NCBI GenBank assembly: GCA_030386875.1
Contig: CM059569.1
Location: 46,415,842-46,479,841 of the forward strand
DNA length: 64,000 nt
Reading direction: 5' to 3'
Source of the DNA: Morinoia aosen
Taxonomy: Eukaryota; Arthropoda; Malacostraca; Amphipoda; Talitridae
A program made the translations under genes and the position numbers. Each line of letters begins with the position of its first letter. Within the stretch, counting starts at the first letter, position 1. The notes below the pieces were generated by a model. That model had not been told where the DNA came from. It was given only the letters and a program-made list of their open reading frames with translations, and searched no databases. Below are positions 45,901 to 57,690 of this stretch, one piece after another.

Positions 45901-48900
45901 TTGCGGCTGTGTCAAATGCACGCCAATGTTGCGGTTGTGTCAAATGCACGCCAATGTTGCGGTTGTGTCAAATGCACGCCAGTGTTGTGGTTGTGTCAAA
46001 TGCACGCCAATGTTGTGGTTGTGTCAAATGCACGCCAATGTTGCGGTTGTGCCAAATGCACGCCAATGTTGTGGTTGTGTCAAATGCACGCCAATGTTGC
46101 GGTTGTGTCAAATGCACGCCAATGTTGCGGTTGTGTCAAATGCACGCCAATGTTGTGGTTGTGTCAAATGCACGGCAATGTTGCGGTTGTGTCAAATGCA
46201 CGCCAATGTTGCGGTTGTGCCAAATGCACGCCAATGTTGTGGTTGTGTCAAATGCACGCAAATGTTGCGGTTGTGTCAAATGCACGCCAATGTTGCGGTT
46301 GTCTCAAATGCACGTCAACGTTGCGGCTGTGTCAAATGCACGCCAATGTTGCGGTTGTGTCAAATGCACGCCAATGTTGCGGTTGTGTCAAATGCACGCC
46401 AATGTTGTGGTTGTGTCAAATGCACGCCAATGTTGCGGTTGTGTCAAATGCACGCCAACGTTGCGGTTGTGTCAAATGCACGCCAATGTTGCGGCTGTGT
46501 CAAATGCACGCCAATGTTGCGGTTGTGTCAAATGCACGCCAATGTTGCGGTTGTGTCAAATGCACGCCAATGTTGCGGTTGTGTCAAATGCACGCCAATG
46601 TTGCGGTTGTGTCAAATGCACGCCAATGTTGCGGTTGTGCCAAATGCACGCCAATGTTGCGGTTGTGTCAAATGCACGCCAATGTTGCGGTTGTGTCAAA
46701 TGCACGCCAATGTTGTGGTTGTGTCAAATGCACACAAATGTTGCGGTTGTCTCAAATGCACGTCAACGTTGCGGCTGTGTCAAATGCACGCCAATGTTGC
46801 GGTTGTGTCAAATGCACGCCAATGTTGCGGTTGTGTCAAATGCACGCCAATGTTGCGGTTGTGTCAAATGCACGCCAATGTTGCGGCTGTGTCAAATGCA
46901 CGCCAATGTTGCGGTTGTGTCATATGCACGCCAATGTTGCGGTTGTGTCAAATGCACGCCAATGTTGCGGCTGGGTCAAATGCACGCCAATGTTGCGGTT
47001 GTGTCAAATGCACGCCAATGTTGCGGTTGTGTCAAATGCACGCCAATGTTGCGGTTGTGTCAAATGCACGCCAATGTTGCGGTTGTGTCAAATGCACGCC
47101 AATGTTGCGATTGTGTCAAATGCACGCCAATGTTGCGGCTGTGTCAAATGCACGCCAATGTTGCGGTTGTGTCAAATGCACGCCAATGTGTCGGTTGTGT
47201 CAAATGCACGCCAATGTTGCGGCTGTGTCAAATGCACGCCAATGTTGCGGTTGTGTCAAATGCACGCCAATGTTGCGGTTGTGCCAAATGCACGCCAATG
47301 TTGCGGTTGTGTCAAATGCACGCAATGGTGCGGTTGTGTCAAATGCACGCCAATGTTGCGGTTGTGTCAAATGCACGCCAATGTTGCGGTTGTGTCAAAT
47401 GCACGCCAATGTTGTGGTTGTGTCAAATGCACGCCAATGTTGCGGTTGTGTCAAAGGCACGCCAATGTTGCGGCTGTGTCAAATGCACGCCAATGTTGCG
47501 GTTGTGTCAAATGCACGCCAATGTTGCGGTTGTGCCAAATGCACGCCAATGTTGTGGTTGTGTCAAATGCACGTCAATGTTGCGGTTGTGTCAAATGCAC
47601 GCCAATGTTGCCGTTGTCTCAAATGCACGTCAACGTTGCGGCTGTGTCAAATGCACGCCAATGTTGCGGTTGTGTCAAATGCACGCCAATGTTGCGGTTG
47701 TGTCAAATGCACGCCAGTGTTGTGGTTGTGTCAAATGCACGCCAATGTTGTGGTTGTGTCAAATGCACGCCAATGTTGCGGTTGTGCCAAATGCACGCCA
47801 ATGTTGTGGTTGTGCCAAATGCACGCCAATGTTGCGGTTGTGTCAAATGCACGCCAATGTTGCGGTTGTGTCAAATGCACGCCAATGTTGTGGTTGTGTC
47901 AAATGCACGCCAATGTTGCGGTTGTGTCAAATGCACGCCAATGTTGCGGTTGTGCCAAATGCACGCCAATGTTGTGGTTGTGTCAAATGCACGCCAATGT
48001 TGCGGTTGTGTCAAATGCACGCCAATGTTGCGGTTGTCTCAAATGCACGTCAACGTTGCGGCTGTGTCAAATGCACGCCAATGTTGCGGTTGTGTCAAAT
48101 GCAAGCCAATGTTGCGGTTGTGTCAAATGCACGCCAATGTTGTGGTTGTGTCAAATGCACGCCAATGTTGCGGTTGTGTCAAATGCACGCCAACGTTGCG
48201 GTTGTGTCAAATGCACGCCAATGTTGCGGCTGTGTCAAATGCACGCCAATGTTGCGGTTGTGTCAAATGCACGCCAATGTTGCGGTTGTGTCAAATGCAC
48301 GCCAATGTTGCGGTTGTGTCAAATGCACGCCAATTTTGCGGTTGTGTCAAATGCACGCCAATGTTGCGGTTGTGCCAAATGCACGCCAATGTTGCGGTTG
48401 TATCAAATGCACGCCAATGTTGCGGTTGTGTCAAATGCACGCCAATGTTGCGGTTGTGTCAAATGCACGCCAATGTTGTGGTTGTGTCAAATGCAAACAA
48501 ATGTTGCGGTTGTCTCAAATGCACGTCAACGTTGCGGCTGTGTCAAATGCACGCCAATGTTGCGGTTGTGTCAAATGCACGCCAATGTTGCGGTTGTGTC
48601 AAATGCACGCCAATGTTGCGGTTGTGTCAAATGCACGCCAATGTTGCGGCTGTGTCAAATGCACGCCAATGTTGCGGTTGTGTCAAATGCACGCCAATGT
48701 TGCGGTTGTGTCAAATGCACGCCAATGTTGCGGCTGTGTCAAATGCACGCCAATGTTGCGGTTGTGTCAAATGCACGCCAATGTTGCGGTTGTGTCAAAT
48801 GCACGCCAATGTTGCGGTTGTGTCAAATGCACGCCAATGTTGCGGTTGTGTCAAATGCACGCCAATGTTGCGATTGTGTCAAATGCACGCCAATGTTGCG

Positions 48901-51900
48901 GCTGTGTCAAATGCACGCCAATGTTGCGGTTGTGTCAAATGCACGCCAATGTTGCGGTTGTGTCAAATGCACGCCAATATTGCGGCTGTGTCAAATGCAC
49001 GCCAATGTTGCGGTTGTGTCAAATGCACGCCAATGTTGCGGTTGTGTCAAATGCACGCCAACGTTGCGGTTGTGTCAAATGCACGCCAATGTTGCGGTTG
49101 TGTCAAATGCACGCCAATGTTGCGGTTGTGTCAAATGCACGCCAATGTTGTGGTTGTGTCAAATGCACACAAATGTTGCGGTTGTCTCAAATGCACGTCA
49201 ACGTTGCGGCTGTGTCAAATGCACGCCAATGTTGCGGTTGTGTCAAATGCACGCCAATGTTGCGGTTGTGTCAAATGCACGCCAATGTTGCGGTTGTGTC
49301 AAATGCACGCCAATGTTGCGGCTGTGTCAAATGCACGCCAATGTTGCGGTTGTGTCAAATGCACGCCAATGTTGCGGTTGTGTCAAATGCACGCCAATGT
49401 TGCGGCTGTGTCAAATGCACGCCAATGTAGCGGTTGTGTCAAATGCACGCCAATGTTGCGGTTGTGTCAAATGCACGCCAATGTTACGGTTGTGTCAAAT
49501 GCACGCCAATGTTGCGGTTGTGTCAAATGCACGCCAATGTTGCGATTGTGTCAAATGCACGCCAATGTTGCGGCTGTGTCAAATGCACGCCAATGTTGCG
49601 GTTGTGTCAAATGCACGCCAATGTGTCGGTTGTGTCAAATGCACGCCAATGTTGCGGCTGTTTCAAATGCACGCCAATGTTGCGGTTGTGTCAAATGCAC
49701 GCCAATGTTGCGTTTGTGCCAAATGCACGCCAATGTTGCGGTTGTGTCAAATGCACGCAATGGTGCGGTTGTGTCAAATGCACGCCAATGTTGCGGTTGT
49801 GTCAAATGCACGCCAATGTTGCGGTTGTCTCAAATGCACGCCAATGTTGCGGTTGTGTCAAATGCACGCCAATGTTGCGGTTGTCTCAAATGCACGCCAA
49901 TGTTGCGGCTGTGTCAAATGCACGCCAATGTTGCGGTTGTGTCAAATGCACGCCAATGTTGCGGTTGTGTCAAATGCACGCCAATGTTGCGGTTGTGTCA
50001 AATGCACGCCAATGTTGCGGCTGTGTCAAATGCACGCCAATGTTGCGGTTGTGTCAAATGCACGCCAATGTTGCGGTTGTGTCAAATGCACGCCAATGTT
50101 GCGGCTGTGTCAAATGCACGCCAATGTTGCGGTTGTGTCAAATGCACGCCAATGTTGCGGTTGTGTCAAATGCACGCCAATGTTGCGGTTGTGTCAAATG
50201 CACGCCAATGTTGCGGTTGTGTCAAATGCACGCCAATGTTGCGATTGTGTCAAATGCACGAAAATGTTGCGGCTGTGTCAAATGCACGCCAATGTTGCGG
50301 TTGTGTCAAATGCACGCCAATGTTGCGGTTGTGTCAAATGCACGCCAATGTTGCGGCTGTGTCAAATGCACGCCAATGTTGCGGTGGTGTCAAATGCACG
50401 CCAATGTTGCGGTTGTGTCAAATGCACGCCAATGTTGCGGTTGTGTCAAATGCACGCCAACGTTTCGGTTGTGTCAAATGCACGCCAATGTTGCGATTGT
50501 GTCAAATGCACGCCAATTTTGCGGCTGTGTCAAATGCACGCCAATGTTGCGGTTGTGTCAAATGCACGCCAATGTTGCGGTTGTGTCAAATGCACGCCAA
50601 TGTTGCGGTTGTGTCAAATGCACGCCAATGTTGCGGTTCTGTCAAATGCACGCCAATGTTGCGGCTGTGTCAAATGCACGCCAATGTTGCGGTTGTGTCA
50701 AATGCACGCCAATGTTGCGGTTGTGTCAAATGCACGCCAATGTTGCGGTTGTGTCAAATGCACGCCAATGTTGCGGCTGTGTCAAATGCACGCCAATGTT
50801 GCGGTTGTGTCAAATGCACGCCAATGTTGCGGTTGTGTCAAATGCACGCCAGTGTTGCGGCTGTGTCAAATGCACACCAATGTTGCGGTTGTGTCAAATG
50901 CACGCCAATGTTGCGGTTGTGTCGAATGCACGCCAACGGTGCGGTTGTGTCAAATGCACGCCACCGTTGCGGTTGTGTCAAATGCACGCTAACGTTGCGG
51001 TTGTGTCAAATGCACGCCAACGTTGCGGTTGTGTCAAATGCACGCCAACGTTGCGGTTGTGTCAAATGCACATAATGTGGCGGTTGTGTCAAATGCTCAT
51101 AATGTTGCAGTTGTGTCAAATGCACGCCAATGTTGCGGTTGTGTCAAATGCACACCAATGTTGCGGTTGTGTCAAATGCACACCAATGTTGCGGTTGTGT
51201 CAAATGCACGCCAATGTTGCGGCTGTGTCAAATGCTCACCAATGTCGCGGTTGTGTCAAATGCACACCAATGTTGCGGCTGTGTCAAATGCACGCCAATG
51301 TTGCGGCTGTGTCAAATGCACACCAATGTTGCGGTTGTGTCAAATGCACGCCAATGTTGCGGTTGTGTCGAATGCATGCCAACGTTGCGGTTGTGTCAAA
51401 TGCACGCCACCGTTGCGGTTGTGTCAAATGCACGCTAACGTTGCGGTTGTGTCAAATGCACGCCAACGTTGCAGTTTGTCAAATGCACGCCAACGTTGCG
51501 GTTGTGTCAAATGCACATAATGTGGCGGTTGTGTCAAATGCTCATAATATTGCAGTTGTGTCAAATGCACGCCAATGTTGCGGTTGTGTCAAATGCACGC
51601 CAATGTTGCGGTTGTGTCAAATGCACGCCAATGTTGCGGTTGTGTCAAATGCACGCCAATGCTGCGGCTGTGTCAAATGCACGCCAATGTTGCGGTTGTG
51701 TCAAATGCACGCCAATGTTGCGGTTGTGTCAAATGCACGCCAATGTTGCGGTTGTGTCAAATGCACGCCAATGTTGCGGTTGTGTCAAATGCACGCCAAT
51801 GTTGCGGTTGTGTCAAATGCACGCTAATGTTGCGGCTGTGTCAAATGCACGCCAATGTTGCGGTTGTGTCAAATGCACGCCAATGTTGCGGCTGTGTCAA

Positions 51901-52392
51901 ATGCACGCCAACGTTGTGGTTGTGTCAAATGCTCACCAATGTTGCGGTTTTGTCAAATGCACGCCAACGTTGCGGTCGTGTCAAATGCACGCCAATGTTG
52001 CGGTTGTGACAAATGCACGCCAATGTTGCGGTTGTGTCAAATGCACGCCAATGTTGCGGTTGTGTCAAATGCACGCCAATGTTGCGGCTGTGTCAAAAGC
52101 TCACCAATGTTGCAGTTGTGTCAAATGCTCAAAAATGTTGCGGTTGTGTCAAATGTACACCAATGTTGCGGTTGTGTCAAATGCACGCTAACGTTGCGGT
52201 TGTGTCAAATGCATGCCAACGTTGCGGTTGTGTCAAATGCACGCCAACACTGCGGTTGTGTAAAATGCACATAATGTGGCGGTTTTGTCAAATGCACATA
52301 ATGTTGCGGTTGTGTCAAATGCACGCCAACGTTGCGGTTGTGTCAAATGCACACCAATGTTGCGGTAGTGTCAAATACACGCCAATGTTGTT
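42993..52392. repeat. 28-bp minisatellite, ~9.4 kb, about 335 copies, with 2.4-2.5 kb higher-order repeats
   Basis: The unit is CAATGTTGCGG, TTGTGTCAAATG, CACGC. It contains no stop codon in any forward frame. With a length of 28 (not a multiple of 3), all three forward frames read the same peptide cycle (CCGCVKCTPMLRLCQMHAN, then VAVVSNARQ), giving ORFs of 967-2651 codons. None of these is a credible gene. Occasional 27-bp units (CACGCAATG) shift the frame. Rare variants mark duplicated blocks: CACGTAAACG at about 43515 and 45892 (offset 2377), GTGTCGGTTG at 44671, 47188 and 49623 (offsets 2517 and 2435), ACGCAATGG at 43208/45585 and 44803/47320/49755. The right end (from about 50900) is the most diverged. 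Confidence 0.99.
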
Positions 52393-53320
52393 TGAGTCCA
52401 TCATATCGTTGCCTTAATCTTCAATTTTAAGCTCTCCATTTATAAGAACTGTAAGCGCTCCTCATTAAACTCTGCTAAGATGCTCCTTCCGTTGAATGCG
52501 TAATTAACAGGCGCTGCGAAGAAGAACTTCCAAGTTCAGAACTTCTGCACGATCTTCAAGTCCCCGTAATGAGTGAAGTGAGACATCATCTTTAAGTGTT
52601 TTTGCGTGAAAGTCTTCCTAAGTTGCGCTTTATAACGCATGCAGCTCGTGAATTTCCTCTTCTCTTGGTGTCTTCAGGGCTCCCAGGGTATTTGAACACC
52701 ACATCGACTTGGAAGCATTCTCATTTAACATTACAATTTTTTTTCTTACTGATGTCCGCCGTTCTTTTATTTTCACTTTACGTGAAATTATTGCTGTAGT
52801 TTCCTGTGCAAAAGAAAGTAAAGAATTATTCACTGTTTGAACCCAAGAATTTTCACAAATATCTGAATCACAATCACCCCGATTTTTGTGCAATGAATTA
52901 CGATGAAATTGAGCGACTACCCTTTGAAGGCGGCCAAATAATTTCGTCCACTCTGTTTCAGAGACGAAATGAGAATTTCTTTCCAAACGAAAGAAAAACA
53001 GTTGTAAATAAATAAATTGCCGAACAAAAATATCCGAGAGAGGAGAAACAACCTCGTGCTTGAATTAAACTAAAACTATCGCAAACTAATCGAATTGTGA
53101 AGAAAATTTATGGACAAAATTTGAGTAGGATGTGCATCATCCAGCCCGGGATTCCGGTTGATGAAGTAAGCGTAAAAACTGACGGATGCTTTTCAAATGA
53201 AGGTTTAAACGTAAGAACTGACAGGTGAGTTATATTGAACTATGTTAGTGACTAACGGATGACGGGTGACTAACATTTGCAGGGTAAAGCGTAGCTGACG
53301 AGTGGCTCAGTTTTACAGCA
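52393..53320. other. No recognised gene
   Basis: ORFs of 67-118 codons overlap on both strands (52596-53015) without motifs. A short repeat, AACTGACGG or GACTAACGGATGACGGGTGAC, appears near 53175-53275. Confidence 0.4.
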
Positions 53321-53327
53321 TACAATA

Positions 53328-53672
53328 TTATAACGAAATAGAGAACACATTTTTCACTGAGAAAATCCAGCACAAATCAAAACATTTCTCTCCAGTCGAG
53401 TTACATTTCTGTACCTGCTGCGTCTCACATAGTGCGCAGGGTCCTTGACGCGCTGTTGGATCCCAACAGGAATGATGTAACATCCTTCCCAGCGCTGCTT
53501 TTTTCTGAACAACAAAACAAACAAGACTTGTGCATTTTGAATCTGACCTGGCTTTGAGTGCGCTCCGTAAGCTTTTTGTTTTTCTCGATTTAAAACGCGT
53601 AAGAGATTTAACTCGATTTAAAACGCGTTCTCCTAGAAATGCAAGCGCTGCTCTATTTTCTCTAGTTTTCAT
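53328..53672 (-). CDS. Unassigned Cys-containing ORF (114 codons), possibly a transposase C-terminal relic
   Basis: The minus strand starts MKTRENRAALAFLGERV and ends with a Cys cluster (PCALCETQQ, QKCNS, EKCFDLC). A C-x2-C...C...C-x3-C pattern near a C-terminus recalls the Cys-rich tails of piggyBac-type transposases, but spacing and surrounding residues do not fit well. The plus strand has an overlapping 94-codon frame. Treat as unassigned. Confidence 0.2.
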   Translation of the reverse strand: MKTRENRAALAFLGERVLNRVKSLTRFKSRKTKSLRSALKARSDSKCTSLVCFVVQKKAALGRMLHHSCWDPTARQGPCALCETQQVQKCNSTGEKCFDLCWIFSVKNVFSISL

Positions 53673-54475
53673 ATTGAATATAATTTTTACTGATACATTT
53701 CTTCTACAAGTAAATTTTTGGTCGGCTCCTACAGCTAAGCACCTACTGCATAATTCAAGGATAAATCGAGCCGATAGATTTTATCAACCCACGTCGGTAC
53801 GTTCACCTATTTAGAGGCCGTTCTTATGATGCAAAGTTTTATTATTCAGAACGATTTCTTCCTGAGCGTGATCATTTCACACGCGCTGTCACAAATGCAC
53901 ACATTTCGCACTCCATAACCGTCAGCAATAATGGGCTGCTCATCCAAACAAAGTTAGTTGCAGTTTTAAAGCAAAGCGCACGTGCAGTTTAACACTGAAG
54001 CGAAGCACAGCTAATGCAAAGTGTGCTATGGGCACACAACAACAGCTGAGGCAGCACACAAGTCGACCTTATTTTGAGGGACTGCGGGATGTTGACGTGC
54101 AGGTTCGGTCGATCTGAGCAGATCCCAACATCCCGCGGATTTGGCTGCAGTCGCTCACGTGGCCTGAATTTTGCTGCACCGCAAATCCAGAAAAACCAAT
54201 TCCAAGCGCGACCCAGAAACATTAGAAAGGAAGCAGCTCAATTAATGCATGCAAAGTGAGAAAACATAACAACCTTGAAAACTCAATGGTTTGACTGCAC
54301 TTAAATACGTCAAATGAATATGCATTCGCTCGGTAAAGTGAGAAAAACATAACAATCTTGAAAACTATGCGGTTTTATTGCCTTGAAGTACTTTGATCCG
54401 AATATGTATTCGCTCGAATGTGTTTTCTCCAAACGATGCAACTACAAAAAGATCCCTTCGTGTTAGAACGCTGTA
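53673..54475. other. Non-coding, with an 11-bp inverted repeat
   Basis: GCGGGATGTTG (54085) and CAACATCCCGC (54128) can pair around a loop of about 32 nt. GTGAGAAAA-CATAACAA-CTTGAAAACT occurs twice (54256 and 54338). There is no convincing gene. Confidence 0.5.
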
Positions 54476-54479
54476 ATGC

Positions 54480-54900
54480 TTCCGCATGTTGAGAAGCAAC
54501 TCAACATGATGCAAGCAACTCAATATGCTACAACAACTCTTCCTGTTACAATAACTGAATATTCTGCTGTAATTTAACACGCAGCAGTTTCTCAAGATGC
54601 CTACAACTACTCAAGTTACAATTAATCAATACGGTACTGCCCAAAATGTCCCAATAACTCAACATTCCACCACAATTTAACATGCTACAAAACATCAACA
54701 TGTAACAATAACTCAATAAGCTACATCCCACCATGTTACAATTACTCAACATACTGCAACAACGCAATATTCTGCAACAACTCAGGTGGCTACAATAACT
54801 TAAAACGCTATAATAGGTGAACATGCTACAGCAACTCAACATGTTACAACAACTCAGCATGCTCCAACAACTCAACAAGTAGAAACAACTCAACTATAAC
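54480..54900. repeat. ~21-24 bp degenerate repeat
   Basis: CAACTCAACATGCTACAACAA-like units recur about 18 times with heavy divergence. The minus-strand ORF reads Met-Leu-Ser-Cys-Cys repeats (115 codons), an artefact. Confidence 0.85.
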
Positions 54901-55640
54901 CACAATTCTGCATACAATTAACACAAATGAAATTAAATGAAATACTGTAATTAATGTTCTACGTTCACAGGATAAGAAAGGGTTCTAAATACGTCAGGAG
55001 TGTAAACAAATTCAGAGAAGCTTTAAAGTGAGGTACAGAGTCGACAACAATTTCTATTGGTCTGAGGTTGTCTACCAACTTGAACCTGTGTCTGTGAAAT
55101 CATAAATATATATAAATTGAAAATGAGAGTTTTGGAGGAAGAATGAAGAATGAAAATCAGTCAAAATGTTTGATCAAAAATGTAAGCTGTTAAAGAGAAT
55201 GCAGAAATCAAATTGATTTTTTGAAAGCAGCATGTTAAGAAATTAAAAAAATGTATTCTACTGAGTTTTATCACAAAATTCCCTTGCTGTAAACTATAAG
55301 CATGAAACAAAGTTTGGTCATCACTCCTGAAATTGCAGCAAATTTTTATTTGATTTACTACCACTGAAGTCATCTGTTAAATGAAATAATTTGAATTTGC
55401 TAAAAAAAATTAGCAGTCAAGTGCATTGTTTGCTTTTTCTGTGCTTCTGAAAAGTTTTCAACATTTAAAAGATGTAAATCAATCATATCACTGTCAACAA
55501 TTGTGGATAGAATTCCCTTAATTTCATTCACAAAGTTTTCCATTGTGTTATATAAATTTAAATTCCCGTTGAGAACAGATTCAACAAACAATTTTTTAAG
55601 TCAAAAAATTACTTGCTAAACAAATTATGTACTTCAAGCT
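54901..55640. other. No recognised gene
   Basis: AT-rich. A segment at 55020-55105 reads VRYRVDNNFYWSEVVYQLEP in one + frame, which could be a small exon or a retroelement remnant, but I see no acceptor. Confidence 0.4.
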
Positions 55641-55900
55641 CTTCAGCTCACAATGGGCAGTAGCAGCACTTGAGCAACTGATTATTTTTGTTTGAGTTTT
55701 CTTCAGCTATGGAAAATCTTCTAAGACAAATAGCAGCACATGCTACTGGCAAATTCAGTTTCTGAGTTTTCTTCAGCAATGACAATTCAGCTAGAACAAA
55801 TAACACCACATGAACCACGGGCCATTTTAGTTTCAGAGTTTTCTTCTGCAGTGAACGTTTTTGGCGATACTCCATTATGGCATAATAGCCGCTACCTGCT
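55640..55900. repeat. ~80-bp tandem repeat (3 copies)
   Basis: GAGTTTTCTTCAGC-ATG, AGA-CAAATA-CA-CACATG and CAAATTCAGTTTC recur three times. A 113-codon minus-strand ORF (55648-55989) reads through it; its non-repeat head (GNIRGALKISGGVTYNFSAG) is unassigned. Confidence 0.75.
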
Positions 55901-56139
55901 GAGAAATTATAAGTGACACCGCCGCTAATTTTAAGTGCTCCTCGAATATTGCCAGAAATTAGAGTTGCTTTTCGCCGCATATTTTCCAAAAATGAAGTCC
56001 CGCCAATATTGACCTGTCGGGGGCCTATTATATGGTGAGAGATTTCATACTGTCTTTGGGAGCTTGAGAGCGAAAATTTGGGCCTATGTTGAGCCGCCTA
56101 GCGTGACATGGGCGCCAATGAATCACAACATTATACTTA

Positions 56140-56273
56140 TATATTCATATTATATATATATATATTTTATGTATATCATATTTTTATTATACTTATGTTA
56201 CATTTATATTATATTATTTAATATTTATATCATATTTATATTATATTTTATTATATTAAATTATATTTATATT
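56140..56273. repeat. (AT)n-rich low-complexity tract
   Basis: TATATA and TTATATT runs directly before the TIR element. Confidence 0.9.
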
Positions 56274-56853
56274 CAGGGTGGTTGCTGAAAATGCATACCT
56301 TTAAAATTCCTATAACTTTTGAAATAGATGGAATAGAAGACCATAACTTAGAACACCCGAATGGACAGAATTCAATGTTTTCTTACGCATCTGGTATACC
56401 CTCTAATTACCATAAACATCAAGGGTGCAGGAGAGAAGATTATCGCAATCACAAACATGGCGCAACTGTCTCTTCAACAACGCAAGTTCATCAACGAAGA
56501 AATGGTAAAAATTGGATCCATTGTCCGGACTCAGAGAAAACTCCTCTGGGAATACCGATTCGAGCCTAACAAAATAACGATTCGGATGAACTTCCTAAAG
56601 AGGCAATCCCAGTTTGTTGGGAGAACCTTCAATGAAGGAAGATCAGGATGAAAAGTTTCTGAACGCACAGCGGAAATGTTAAAAGACTTAGAACTCTCAT
56701 CCAAGATGAAGACACGAATTCGACTCAGAAATTAGCATGTAAATGAAAAATTAACTCTTTTTTTCTTCCCATAAATCCAGTTTTATATCCCTGGACTGTC
56801 CGTGCAAAAGGTTTAAGTAATTTTGAAAGTATACATTTTAAGCCACCTCCCTG
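56274..56853 (+). mobile_element. Non-autonomous TIR DNA transposon carrying a broken DUF4817-type transposase N-terminus
   Basis: Left end CAGGGTGGTTGCTGAAAATG with CATACCTTTAAAATTCC. The right end in reverse complement is CAGGGAGGTGGCTTAAAATG with TATACTTTCAAAATTAC. These are imperfect terminal inverted repeats of about 37 bp. The right end is followed by TA, while the left flank (TT) does not match. Inside, at 56457-56649, a frame begins MAQLSLQQRKFINEEMVKIG, then SIVRTQRKLLWEYRFE, the helix-turn-helix start found in Tc1/mariner-like arthropod transposases (DUF4817). It stops at 56649 and resumes as KVSERTAEMLKDLELSSK before another stop. The catalytic DDE region is deleted, so it needs an outside transposase. 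Confidence 0.75.
56457..56720 (+). pseudogene. Transposase N-terminal HTH (DUF4817-like) remnant
   Basis: The in-frame ATG at 56457 starts the conserved MAQLSLQQRKF block. The linker QSQFVGRTFNEGRSG matches the 'F.rTGSV....RSGRP' region that normally joins the HTH to the catalytic part. A TGA at 56649, one early TAG near 56733 and the missing DDE domain mark it as dead. Confidence 0.7.
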
Positions 56854-57175
56854 TACATCTCCGTGCAAATATAAAGTGCGGCAAAAATACAGAAAACTTC
56901 TCGCCTGTAATGCTTAGGAAAATGTCTGGTGTTATACTGTACATTGTTGCAAGAATTTTTTTCACCAAAGTGTCACTGACATGTGGTTTTACCAGTCCTG
57001 TAGAAGGATGTTTTTATTCTACTGGACTCGCTCGCAGATTTTAAATTCTGTGTCTCTTGCCACATCATCGATCGAGTACTCCGAGCAATTCCTAATCCTA
57101 ATGGGATCCCGACGGATTTTAATTTCCAGCCACGTGCACAGAAAAAAAGTTCTCGAGCCTTTAAGAAACTTTGTT
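56854..57175. other. Non-coding spacer
   Basis: Overlapping 73- and 96-codon ORFs without known motifs. Confidence 0.4.
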
Positions 57176-57178
57176 AAT

Positions 57179-57328
57179 GGTGTTACTCTTCATCTGAGAT
57201 GCCTCCGTTCCAAATGGTGTTACTCTTCATCTGAGATGCCTCCGTTTCAAATGGTGTTACTCTTCATCTGAGATGCCTCCGTTCCAAATGGTGTTACTCT
57301 TCATCTGAGATGCCTCCGTTTCAAAAAT
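57179..57328. repeat. 37-bp minisatellite (4 copies)
   Basis: TGGTGTTACTCTTCATCTGAG and ATGCCTCCGTTCCAAA repeat at a 37-bp period, almost identical. Confidence 0.97.
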
Positions 57329-57381
57329 TGCTATGCTCATTTTGTGTGTCTTAATATTTTCATAATTATGGAATCTGTATT

Positions 57382-57690
57382 ATAAAAGGAGCCGCGTCCC
57401 CCGTCTGTCCGTGTGTCACACCCACCAGCCTGCAGTGTGAGATGAGCGTATCTGTGATACAAGCTTCATCAACTCCACAATTTTCGGTGCCTTAACCCAG
57501 CAGATTGGGAGTCGGAATGAATATCACGTGTATTGGTAGGTTAGATTAGGTTGTTTAGAATATCAGCGGTTGAGACTTGGGAAAGTATTGGAAAGCCATA
57601 GAATAGCGTGGGAAATCTTGGGAAAGCCATGTTGTAGCTCAGTTGGTCCGATATCTAGTCATGTCATTTTTTGACGGGCCGTGTGCACTC
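57382..57690 (+). mobile_element. Dispersed repeat, copy 2 (~309 bp, unclassified)
   Basis: Same family and orientation as 16951-17275, with shorter CCGT and TTAGG tracts and one deletion of about 16 bp after AAGCTTCATCAACTCC. It carries TAGCTCAGTTGG near the 3' end, a full match to the tRNA A-box consensus, but no B box follows. Confidence 0.7.

Noticed and set aside
43037-50992. A 2651-codon ORF and overlapping 1968-, 1724- and 967-codon ORFs
   Set aside because: They are the 28-bp tandem array read in three frames; the unit simply lacks stops. No splice sites, domains or non-repeat sequence accompany them.
53328-53672. piggyBac transposase C-terminal Cys domain
   Set aside because: Cys spacing does not match well and no transposase core lies upstream; kept only as an unassigned low-confidence ORF.
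57630-57690. tRNA gene suggested by TAGCTCAGTTGG
   Set aside because: It matches the A box, but no B box, acceptor stem or cloverleaf follows; it is part of the dispersed repeat.
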